Shown: positions 6,603-14,540 of the stretch, piece after piece
How the letters are laid out: each line of letters begins with the position of its first letter
Numbering within the stretch: position 1 is the stretch's first letter
NCBI GenBank assembly: GCA_949127735.1
Contig: CASBPX010000067.1
Span: 1-47,009, forward strand
Origin: Candidatus Obscuribacterales bacterium
GTDB taxonomy: Bacteria > Cyanobacteriota > Vampirovibrionia > Obscuribacterales > Obscuribacteraceae
Direction: 5' to 3'
DNA: 47,009 nucleotides
Made by a program: the position numbers and the translations under genes
Notes under the pieces: generated by a model
Databases searched by the model: none
The model's input: the letters and a program-made list of their open reading frames with translations, nothing else
Told to the model about the DNA's origin: nothing

Positions 6603-8903
6603 CTACATCGAAGTTGAATTGCGCTTATCGGCAAGCGATGTTCCTGGTTCTTCTTCAACAATCTTTGGCGTAATTAAAAGCATAAGCTCTGTACGGTTTC
6701 TGCCTTTCAAAGTATTTCTGAAAAGCGCGCCAAGCACGGGAGCTTCTGCTAAATAAGGTGTCTTCGCCAATTGAGCCGATTCTTGTTCGGTAAAGATGCC
6801 ACCAAGTACAAGTGTCTGACCGTCTTTAATGCGCACTTCCTGCGCCATGATGTCGCGATAGTTGAGCAAAGTGACAACTACTGTTGGCGCGTTTGCCGGG
6901 CCGAAAGTGAGTGGTGGCCCAAGCGGAGTTGAAACTTGCGGACGCAAGCGCATGGTGATAAATCCGTCTTGCGTTACTTTCGGCAGTACGTTTAAGAAAA
7001 TGCCGGCTTTGATCAATTCAACGTTGGTTGTGACCACGCCCAAGCTAACTGTTGAAGTTACTTTGTGCACCACTTCTGAAGCAATAGTAATCAGTGCTTC
7101 TGAATTATCTACAACCACAACTGACGGATTAGCAATCAACTTTGCTTTATTGGTTTGCAGCAGCAAATTGAGAGACAAATTTAAGGCGTGGGGAACGGTG
7201 GCAATGTTGGCGCGACCGCCGGCTCGTCCGTCAGCGGTGATGAAGTTGAAGGCACTCTGCGCCGTTGAGAGAGCATTTACGCCGGCAATACTAGGCGCCA
7301 GAATCGGTACAAGTGAGCCGATTAATCCGCTGTAGGCAGTTCCTGGTTGACCGGCGCCACCTGCGGCACCATTGGTGACGTTAGACCCTGTAAACGGAAT
7401 AGCGGGAATAGATGGGTTTGGGGTGGCGTTGGCTGGGGAACCCAAACCAGGCAAGAAGCTTTTCAATGGCGCTTGAGAATTGCCCATGATTGATGTAGAC
7501 AGACCCTCACCCTGCATGTTGAGGGTGGCCCCGAGCTGCCTGATACCCTGGTTATTGAGTTCGATGAGCGAAGCCTGAATGTGCACCTGCTTCGGACGGC
7601 GGTCGATCATTCTGATGGCATCTTCTGCCATGTTCACATCATCGACAGTGCCCACCACAATTACTTGGCGGCCTTTCACATCTGGTATGACGATAGCGCC
7701 ACCACCGTTAGGGTCAACACTATAATCAGCGGCAATTTCTAAGTTAGCTCTGATCTGCTGTGAGCCCGGATCGATAGCGGCATTGTTGAAGCCGACACCT
7801 TCCTGAGTTTGCGCACGACTGGTACCGCGCAAAGTGCGCGCTTGTGTTTCTAATGAGAAGCTTTGTGTACTATCGGTATCACTTTTGCTACCTTCTCTAT
7901 CACTGCTCTTTTCGCCAAACTTCTCCACCGAGGGTCCGCTTAAGTCACTTCCCTGCCCAGAGCCTTGTTTTTCACTGGCACTGTCTTCAGTGCTTTCACT
8001 GGCGATTTGGCGTTTGGTTGTAGTTTTAAAATCAGGCAAATAACCTTTGTTGAAAATTGAAGCCGAAAGCAATGCGGCCACATCATATGGATGCGAGTAG
8101 CTCAATTTAAATGCTCTGGCCATGGGCCTGTTCAAACCCAGTTGCACCATCGCTTGAGTAGAGCCGACCACAATTGTGCTGTTGTCGAGCACGCGGCTTT
8201 GCAGTCCGGCTGCGGCTAAAACATTGTCCATTGCTTCATTCAGTGAGACGTCGCGCAAGTCTCCGGTGATTTTGCCACTGCATGACTTATCAATAATAAT
8301 GTTGACATTGCCACGTCTGGCAATTTCAGTGATTACATCTTTGACTGGAGTGTCTCTGAAGCTAAGATGATGAATCAGGCCATTTTGATTTTGCAGAAAC
8401 AACTTAAATGGTCGGCGTATTTTTACTTCGCCGCTTACACCAGGCAGACTGTTGCGTGTCACCGGGCGCATTGAGCCTTGAGCAATCTTGCGGCCATCGG
8501 CATCAGACTCACCGCTCGCTTTGGCAGTGTCACGGGTGGTGGCGCTAACATTTCCTGAATCGATATCAGATAATTTAGCCGGTCCGCTGGCATCGATGGC
8601 AGTAGACTCACCATCAGTTGTTGGATTAACAGTCGGGTCTGAAACAGGACTAGCAGAGGCTTCAGACTTTGGTGAAGCTTTGAGCGGATTAGCAGCAATT
8701 TGTTGCCCGTCTGACGATGTCGTCGCTGGCCCTGGTGAATAAACCAGATCAGAACCGCTGTTTGCTGGCAGTGCAAAAGCCGGCAAGGCCATAAATGAGT
8801 TTAAACCGATTGAAAGAGCAACTGACAGTGACACCGCATGTGATATCACTAATCTGATAGCAGGCTTTTGGCTATTTGCTTGCACTTTTTCTGTTTCCTT
8901 CAT
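6603..8903 (-). CDS. Outer-membrane secretin (PilQ/GspD-type)
   Basis: This 766-residue protein has an N-terminal signal peptide (hydrophobic run to about residue 45, ending ALPAFALP). A Ser/Asp-rich linker leads to an STN/secretin N0-type domain at about 175-250 (LSFRDTPVKDVITEIARRGNVNIIID). An NolW-like secretin N-domain at about 405-460 precedes the secretin core from about 560 (ANPSVVVVDN, then VLPKVTQDGFITMRLRP and GQTLVLGGIFTEQE) ending near residue 750. Secretins form multimeric outer-membrane channels for type IV pili, type II secretion or Tad pili. No peptidoglycan-binding AMIN or BON domain is obvious, so the system cannot be fixed; TadE-like genes lie in the same window but 24 kb away. 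It sits between a TPR protein gene and the HisRS-like gene on the same strand. Confidence 0.88.
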   Translation of the reverse strand: MKETEKVQANSQKPAIRLVISHAVSLSVALSIGLNSFMALPAFALPANSGSDLVYSPGPATTSSDGQQIAANPLKASPKSEASASPVSDPTVNPTTDGESTAIDASGPAKLSDIDSGNVSATTRDTAKASGESDADGRKIAQGSMRPVTRNSLPGVSGEVKIRRPFKLFLQNQNGLIHHLSFRDTPVKDVITEIARRGNVNIIIDKSCSGKITGDLRDVSLNEAMDNVLAAAGLQSRVLDNSTIVVGSTQAMVQLGLNRPMARAFKLSYSHPYDVAALLSASIFNKGYLPDFKTTTKRQIASESTEDSASEKQGSGQGSDLSGPSVEKFGEKSSDREGSKSDTDSTQSFSLETQARTLRGTSRAQTQEGVGFNNAAIDPGSQQIRANLEIAADYSVDPNGGGAIVIPDVKGRQVIVVGTVDDVNMAEDAIRMIDRRPKQVHIQASLIELNNQGIRQLGATLNMQGEGLSTSIMGNSQAPLKSFLPGLGSPANATPNPSIPAIPFTGSNVTNGAAGGAGQPGTAYSGLIGSLVPILAPSIAGVNALSTAQSAFNFITADGRAGGRANIATVPHALNLSLNLLLQTNKAKLIANPSVVVVDNSEALITIASEVVHKVTSTVSLGVVTTNVELIKAGIFLNVLPKVTQDGFITMRLRPQVSTPLGPPLTFGPANAPTVVVTLLNYRDIMAQEVRIKDGQTLVLGGIFTEQESAQLAKTPYLAEAPVLGALFRNTLKGRNRTELMLLITPKIVEEEPGTSLADKRNSTSM

Positions 8904-8948
8904 AGAGCAGCGCCATTCTAGCTTGAATACCTCCAGGTTTCCTTAAAC

Positions 8949-10181
8949 TTATGGTCGCTTATTGCCAGTGAGGCCATATATGGCAATCTCTAGATTATTT
9001 CGCGCTTCCCCAAGATGGGGATTAAGCCGCAAAGCCAGTCTCAGCTCAGATACCGCCGAAGCGACATCTCCTCGACCATATAACGCATAGCCCAAATCGT
9101 TGCGTGCTTGCGCATTGAGGGGATCAAGCTGAACAGCTTGACGAAACTCTTCAACAGCACCGGTCTTGTCTTTATTGGCGTAAAGAGCGCGCCCCAGCGC
9201 CAGATGGCTTTCTACCCAGGCAGGCTCAAGCAATGTGGCCTGCCGGGCGGTTCTCAAAGCAGGATGATAATCGCCTGCCACCAGCAAAGCTCTGGTCAAA
9301 ACTACGTGAGCCCTCGCAGAGCTAGGTTCTACAGACACTGCCTGGCGGGCCGATTTAATAGCTCCGTTAATATCATGAGTGGCCAGTTGCGCCTCTGAAA
9401 GGCCTGAAAAGTTGCTGGCACCAGCCTTCAGAGTGGTCGACTGGCGAAATTCATCCACTGCTTGCGACACTTCCGCCCGCTTGAACAAACTGTCGCCATA
9501 ATATTCGTGCGCCTCGGCCGAAGCACCCTGCAGCTGAAGAGCTCGCTTAAACTCCAGCTCTGCGCTGGCTTCGTCGCCAGCATGGTCAAAGATTTTGCCG
9601 AGAATGGCATGGGCGAAATAGTCTTCAGGATTGATTGCCACGGCTCGCTTCATTTCGGCGGCCGCACCTTCAAGGTCGCCTGCCAGGTAAAGATAACCGG
9701 CCAACCGCAGCCTTAAATTTTCATCATATGGATTATCAGTGATTTTGCGGCGCAGCTGGATCATTAAATCGCCAAGCGAACGCAGGTCAACGCTGGCCGG
9801 TTTGCTGTTCATCAATTTAACCAGCGAGATTTGAATAGCTGTTAACTGGCCCTTAGACTCAGCTTTCGGTCCGGCTTTGGGTTCGGAATCAGACTGAGCT
9901 TTCGGCCCGGCTTTGTCGTCTGCTTGAACCTCGCTCTGAGCCTCACTTTCAGCCTCGTTCTTAGTCTCGCTCTTAGTCTCGGCCTTAGTCTCGTCCTTTG
10001 TCTCTTCCTGAGGTAGAGCAGAAGCAGGATGGGAAACTAAAACGAAGCTGGCAATGAGCGCTAAAGCGGTACCAGTACAAGGGAGACAGACACTGCGAAT
10101 AAGCGCGGAGGAGTTGAATTTATTCAAGAAAAAGCCTGTGGAGCGGCGGGGCAAAAGTATCAAACGAACTGTCGTGGTCAT
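8949..10181 (-). CDS. Secreted or inner-membrane-anchored TPR protein
   Basis: This is a 410-residue protein. A long basic N-terminus precedes a hydrophobic segment at about 37-55 (ending SHPASALPQ), a likely signal peptide. A highly charged stretch of repeated E-T-K and E-A-K type units fills about 58-115. From 130 to the end there are roughly eight tetratricopeptide repeats, with consensus A..A...P....A...LG positions (for example LEPAWVESHLALG and LDPLNAQARNDLG). TPR proteins of this sort act as assembly partners; its place 45 bases upstream of the secretin, same strand, suggests a pilotin or assembly role comparable to PilF-type TPR proteins, which is inference. The start is uncertain because no ribosome-binding site is visible. 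Confidence 0.72.
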   Translation of the reverse strand: MTTTVRLILLPRRSTGFFLNKFNSSALIRSVCLPCTGTALALIASFVLVSHPASALPQEETKDETKAETKSETKNEAESEAQSEVQADDKAGPKAQSDSEPKAGPKAESKGQLTAIQISLVKLMNSKPASVDLRSLGDLMIQLRRKITDNPYDENLRLRLAGYLYLAGDLEGAAAEMKRAVAINPEDYFAHAILGKIFDHAGDEASAELEFKRALQLQGASAEAHEYYGDSLFKRAEVSQAVDEFRQSTTLKAGASNFSGLSEAQLATHDINGAIKSARQAVSVEPSSARAHVVLTRALLVAGDYHPALRTARQATLLEPAWVESHLALGRALYANKDKTGAVEEFRQAVQLDPLNAQARNDLGYALYGRGDVASAVSELRLALRLNPHLGEARNNLEIAIYGLTGNKRP

Positions 10182-10268
10182 TAATGGTCATTAGTAGATT
10201 CAGCTCTGTATCGCTACAATCATGCAATGAAGCCAACATGCCAAATGATAGCAACACCAGACACCCAG

Positions 10269-11426
10269 ATGAATAAAAAAACGTCGCCTGAAAGCGCGTA
10301 TATACACATTCCCTTCTGCACTCACAAATGCGAATTTTGCGATTTTGCCGCCTTTGCCGGTTTGATTGAACTTGAAGATCAATATTGCAAAATTCTTTGC
10401 CACGAAATCGAATCACGATTGGCAAATCGTGCAGAGCCTGTCAGCCTGCGCACCATCTTCTATGGTGGTGGCACACCTGGCTTAATTAAACCTGAAAACA
10501 TCGCCATGATTCACGAGCAATTGCTCAAATATGCTGCAGTTAAAAGCGCTGAAAATCCAGAAATTGCCATGGAAACCACGCCCCACGCCATCACATTAAA
10601 AAAGGCGCAAGCCTGGCTGAATATTGGTATCAACCGACTATCTATCGGAATAGAGTCGCTCTGCGATGACGAACTGACAGCTATTGGTCGAGACCACACA
10701 GTAGCCGAAGCCGTGACCGGAGTTAAACTTGCTCAGCAAGCCGGCTTCAAAAATATCAGCATTGATTTTATGTACGGTCTGCCCACTCAGACATTGAAAA
10801 GTTGGCAAATTACCCTCGAAGCTGGTCTCAGTCTGGCTGATGAGTGCCCTGCCATTCAGCACATTTCTGCATACGGTCTGGAAATCGCCAAAAATTCGCC
10901 GCTGCTGAGCCGCTTTCCTCGAGACTCGGCAAGTTATCCGTCTGACGACTTGTGCGTGCAAATGTATGAAATGCTCGTGGCTAAACTGGAACAAAACAAT
11001 TATCAGCAATATGAAGTTTCGAATTTTGCCCGACCAGGTTTTCGCTCTGAGCATAATTTGACCTACTGGCGCAACGCGCCATATTTTGCTTTTGGAGTCG
11101 GCGCCCATCGCTACGTCGACGGCGTTCGCAGCGCCAATTGGCGTTCGCTGAAGAAATATATGCGCACTCCCCTGGCCGACGAAGTCAGCGAAAATATTGA
11201 CCAGGCGATGCGTGTCAAAGAGGGTATTATGCTCGGCCTGCGACTACTGGAAGGCATTGACCTGCAGGTGTTTCGAGCAGATTACGGCATAGATTTACTG
11301 GAGACGCAGCGCGGCGAAATTGAATTTTTGTGTCGCGAAAAACTGCTCGATTTATCAGACAACATGCTGAGAATCACGCGCCAGGGCATTCCCATCAGCA
11401 ACTCAATAATTGCCAGATTAATTTGA
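10269..11426 (+). CDS. hemW: Radical SAM protein HemW (coproporphyrinogen III oxidase-like, heme chaperone)
   Basis: This 385-residue protein fits the HemW family by length and motif. The radical SAM cluster motif CTHKCEFCDF is at about 17-26, followed by the SAM-binding FYGGGTPG near 64 and the conserved NRLSIGIES and YGLPTQT segments. The C-terminal HemN-type domain contains YWRNAPYFAFGVGAH and LGLRLLEG. HemW binds heme and is thought to deliver it to respiratory enzymes; it lacks the HemN CxC fourth cysteine pattern, so oxygen-independent coproporphyrinogen oxidase activity is not expected. I prefer the ATG at 10269 because the protein then starts like its relatives; an upstream ATG at 10227 is possible and neither has a good ribosome-binding site. 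It is divergent from the TPR/secretin operon. Confidence 0.88.
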   Translation: MNKKTSPESAYIHIPFCTHKCEFCDFAAFAGLIELEDQYCKILCHEIESRLANRAEPVSLRTIFYGGGTPGLIKPENIAMIHEQLLKYAAVKSAENPEIAMETTPHAITLKKAQAWLNIGINRLSIGIESLCDDELTAIGRDHTVAEAVTGVKLAQQAGFKNISIDFMYGLPTQTLKSWQITLEAGLSLADECPAIQHISAYGLEIAKNSPLLSRFPRDSASYPSDDLCVQMYEMLVAKLEQNNYQQYEVSNFARPGFRSEHNLTYWRNAPYFAFGVGAHRYVDGVRSANWRSLKKYMRTPLADEVSENIDQAMRVKEGIMLGLRLLEGIDLQVFRADYGIDLLETQRGEIEFLCREKLLDLSDNMLRITRQGIPISNSIIARLI

Positions 11427-11516
11427 GGATTTTCCTCGCTATAAAGGGAATACGTGAATATAGGTGGTCAAATTTGACGATTGGCCATCTTTACCAGGCG
11501 TGTTGGAGTTTTGGCT

Positions 11517-13217
11517 TTGAAGTCTTGTCCTGAGTGCTACTCAGAATACGAAGATAGTCTTGAGCGCTGCCCTGCTGATAATAGCGCGCTTAAATCCGGT
11601 GACCGCGATCCGCTAGTCGGCACAAGACTGGGCGACCGCTATGAAATCGTTTCGGTTATTGGCCGGGGCGGTATGGGAGTGGTTTACAAAGCGCGCCAGG
11701 AGCAAATGGATAAGCTCATGGCGATCAAAATGCTGCATTCGCATATGGTGTCAGATTCAGAAGCGGTGAAACGATTTTTCCGCGAAGCAAAAACAGTATC
11801 GCAAGTAAAGCATCACCACATTGTCACTCTTTACGATTTTGGCATGAGCTCTCAAGGCCAGCCGTTTCTGGTTATGGATTTTCTTCAAGGCGTCAGCTTA
11901 AAAGACGAGCTGAAAGTCAAAGGCCCGCTTTCTTTTGAACGCGCAGACAGAATCTTCGGACAAATTGTAGACGGTCTGGCAGCAGCGCATTCGCTCGACG
12001 TGGTGCACCGCGATCTCAAGCCGGAAAATATCGTGCTGTCATCCAACGCACCGACAGGCGATTGGGTTACGCTGGTTGACTTCGGGCTTTCCAAACTAAA
12101 AGAACCAAAAACTCAAGATCAATACCAAATTACTAAAACCGGCGATGTTTGCGGCAGCCCACCCTATATGAGCCCTGAGCAATGTCTGGCCGCATCGGCA
12201 GTTGACCCTCGCTCTGACACATACTCTTTAGCCATTGTCGTCTATGAATCGCTGTCAGGATTCCTCCCCTACAATGCCAAATCGGCAATCGAAATGATGG
12301 ACTGCCACCTATACGGCACACCTATTCCATTCTCACAGTGTTCGCCTGATTTTAAAGTTTGCACAGAGCTGACCAATGTTTTGAACAAAGCCCTTTCAAA
12401 AGAGCCTGAGCAAAGGCACGAAGATATTCAAAGTTTTGGCAAAGAACTGCACGAAGCGTTGGCTCGCGACGGCATCAAGCTAAAGTCTTACAAACACCGC
12501 ATGGAAATTGCATCGTTCAAAGATATGGAGAGTGAGGCCGAAGCACTGATGACAGGCTCGTATCCGACGCTTGGTCTAGCGGCGGAAGGACATTTGAACG
12601 CAGTCAATGCGGTGTCGAATCAAACTGCAATGGAAATTGCCACCAACACCCCGATCGATCCGATGTATGCAAATCGGGTCACCGGTCCAAACGAAGTAAT
12701 CAACTTTGCTAATCCACCAGGACACAACTCCAATCAAAATCAAAGTCAAAGCAAAAATGGTCACAAACCAGTAGAACGCACGTGGATTTCGCGAATAATG
12801 AGTGCTGTGCTCGGACCTCGCCCAAAAGCCACAGAAGAAGACGAAGTGGACGAATCACTTCTTCCTTACGCCAATTGTCCTTACTGTCAGGCCCCTGTGC
12901 GCTCCATGATCAGGTTCTGCATCTCTTGCCAGCGGCAGTTACCATCTGGTGCCGAATACGCCAAAATGCGCCTTAGTGGTGCCGGCGGCAAACTTGTTGC
13001 TACCAAGCAACAAGCACAGATGAATACAGGCAGGCACGCCAGACCAGGTTTCAGCAACCGCGCTAAATCGTCCATGAACCGTCAGGGCTATCCAATCGTG
13101 TTCAAACTCCTCGTGGTAGGCCTGGTGAGTGCCTGTCTTTACGCGGGTACCGTGGCAATGAAAAATCCTGAATTTATCAAAACTATGAAACGCACTGTTG
13201 CATCGTTCAAAAAATAG
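11517..13217 (+). CDS. Zinc-ribbon serine/threonine protein kinase, membrane anchored
   Basis: This 566-residue kinase opens with a short zinc-ribbon-like CPECYSEYEDSLERC segment. The Hanks-type domain covers about 40-310: GRGGMGVVYKA glycine loop, Lys71, HRDLKPEN with Asp166, DFG at 188 and a GSPPYMSPEQ activation-loop end. A second zinc ribbon (CPYCQAP...CISCQRQLP) lies near 455-480 and a single membrane helix (KLLVVGLVSACLYAG) near 535. No PASTA repeats are present, so the exported part would be only a short tail and ligand sensing by it is doubtful. Start choice: TTG 11517 has GGAG eight bases upstream; TTG 11481 and 11511 are alternatives. It is followed after 12 bases by the TPM gene, suggesting one transcript. 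Confidence 0.9.
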   Translation: MKSCPECYSEYEDSLERCPADNSALKSGDRDPLVGTRLGDRYEIVSVIGRGGMGVVYKARQEQMDKLMAIKMLHSHMVSDSEAVKRFFREAKTVSQVKHHHIVTLYDFGMSSQGQPFLVMDFLQGVSLKDELKVKGPLSFERADRIFGQIVDGLAAAHSLDVVHRDLKPENIVLSSNAPTGDWVTLVDFGLSKLKEPKTQDQYQITKTGDVCGSPPYMSPEQCLAASAVDPRSDTYSLAIVVYESLSGFLPYNAKSAIEMMDCHLYGTPIPFSQCSPDFKVCTELTNVLNKALSKEPEQRHEDIQSFGKELHEALARDGIKLKSYKHRMEIASFKDMESEAEALMTGSYPTLGLAAEGHLNAVNAVSNQTAMEIATNTPIDPMYANRVTGPNEVINFANPPGHNSNQNQSQSKNGHKPVERTWISRIMSAVLGPRPKATEEDEVDESLLPYANCPYCQAPVRSMIRFCISCQRQLPSGAEYAKMRLSGAGGKLVATKQQAQMNTGRHARPGFSNRAKSSMNRQGYPIVFKLLVVGLVSACLYAGTVAMKNPEFIKTMKRTVASFKK

Positions 13218-13229
13218 TCGAGGGCTAAT

Positions 13230-14540
13230 ATGAGCGAGCTGCCCAGTTACATTCCTCCCATTGCACCGAAAGCCGCTGTACTTGATTTAAGCGGCCGGCT
13301 AGATAGCTCGGCACTGGCTCGAATTGAAGCCAGTGCTTCCAGGCTAAACTACAAAGCAAAAATTGTCTTAGTACCGAATGATTACAAACCCACACCCGCA
13401 GCCGATTTACACGACCTTGCCAGAAGTATTGCCGACGCCTGGTCAGTGCAAGGCAACCGTTTTCTAATCGTGATTGATTTACCGCACAAACAAATTCGCA
13501 CCATTGGTGGGGAAGGGTTAAAAGCAAAAGGTATCACCACTGAGTTTGTACAAAACACTGTATTGCCGAATAATTTTTATCCCAGCATGCGCAAAGGCGA
13601 TCTGCCTGGTGCTATTGAAAATTTGATGCAAGCGGTACAAACAAAAGTCGCACAATCCACACGTACTAGCGCTACCACATCATCAGCGCCCACTCACGCA
13701 GCACCACAAATAAATGGCCTTGGTTTGTGGCCAACAGTGCTTATTTTCGGCAGCATCTTGCTGGCTCTGGTGCTCCTGATGGTGAAATTCTACAAAGACA
13801 AAACCAAGCGCTTAAGGCAGTCTTTGAACGATCGATTGGGCGATCTCTATCAGCGCGCTGACCAGTTGGGTCAAGCTTCAGAATATATGGATCCGACTAA
13901 GAACAAAGAACTAGCCCTGAAAATCACAGCTTTTTTTGAGAAAATTGCGGCATTGAATAAAGCCGAAGATGAGGTAGAGGAGCTAACTAAAGGCAATAAT
14001 TTTAGTGGTGCTAATAGAGGCCTGGTAAATTGCTTAAAGCTTGCAGACCAATTAATTCTAGAAATGGACGACCTTCTCCCAGCAGTCAATGCCATCACTG
14101 GTGGTGTTGACAATACTGGCGAAGCCGAGCGTCTGATTTTGAAAAAGAAAGAAGCCGCAGAACACACCTTCAAAATGCAAGAAAAACCTTTACGGCAACC
14201 GCAAATGGTGAGCAGATACTATCGACCAAGCTGGTCTAATGAGCCGCAGTACGCACCTCCGGTTTACAATAACGGCAGCAGTTTGATGGACGTCATGTTT
14301 TTACTCAACCAAATGAATATGAATAACAGAGTCAATCAAATGGATTGGCAAATGAATCACCCTCTCTATCAAAATCAAAGTTACGACAATCCCGGCATTT
14401 CCGACGCTGGAGGCAGTTGGGGCAGCTCAAGCAGCAGTAGTAATGATGCCGGTTGGGGAGATTCCGGCGGCAGCTTTGATTCCGGCAGTAGTTCCGATTC
14501 CGATTCTGGCGGCGGTTCGGATGCCGGTGGCAGTTGGTGA
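13230..14540 (+). CDS. TPM-domain membrane protein with Gly/Ser/Asp-rich tail
   Basis: This 436-residue protein has an N-terminal TPM-type domain at about 15-135 (LDSSALARIEASASRL, RFLIVIDLPHKQIRTIGG, MRKGDLPGAIENLM). A Thr/Ser/Ala linker, one membrane helix at about 166-188 and a predicted coiled-coil region (KKKEAAEHTFKMQEK) follow. The tail ends in repeated Gly-Gly-Ser-Trp and Ser-Asp units. TPM (Psb32/YgcG) domains are associated with photosystem repair in plants, acid phosphatase activity in vitro and respiratory complex assembly. Usually they follow a signal peptide; none is seen here, so the topology may be reversed. The stop overlaps the next start as TGATG, indicating translational coupling with the S9 peptidase. 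Confidence 0.78.
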   Translation: MSELPSYIPPIAPKAAVLDLSGRLDSSALARIEASASRLNYKAKIVLVPNDYKPTPAADLHDLARSIADAWSVQGNRFLIVIDLPHKQIRTIGGEGLKAKGITTEFVQNTVLPNNFYPSMRKGDLPGAIENLMQAVQTKVAQSTRTSATTSSAPTHAAPQINGLGLWPTVLIFGSILLALVLLMVKFYKDKTKRLRQSLNDRLGDLYQRADQLGQASEYMDPTKNKELALKITAFFEKIAALNKAEDEVEELTKGNNFSGANRGLVNCLKLADQLILEMDDLLPAVNAITGGVDNTGEAERLILKKKEAAEHTFKMQEKPLRQPQMVSRYYRPSWSNEPQYAPPVYNNGSSLMDVMFLLNQMNMNNRVNQMDWQMNHPLYQNQSYDNPGISDAGGSWGSSSSSSNDAGWGDSGGSFDSGSSSDSDSGGGSDAGGSW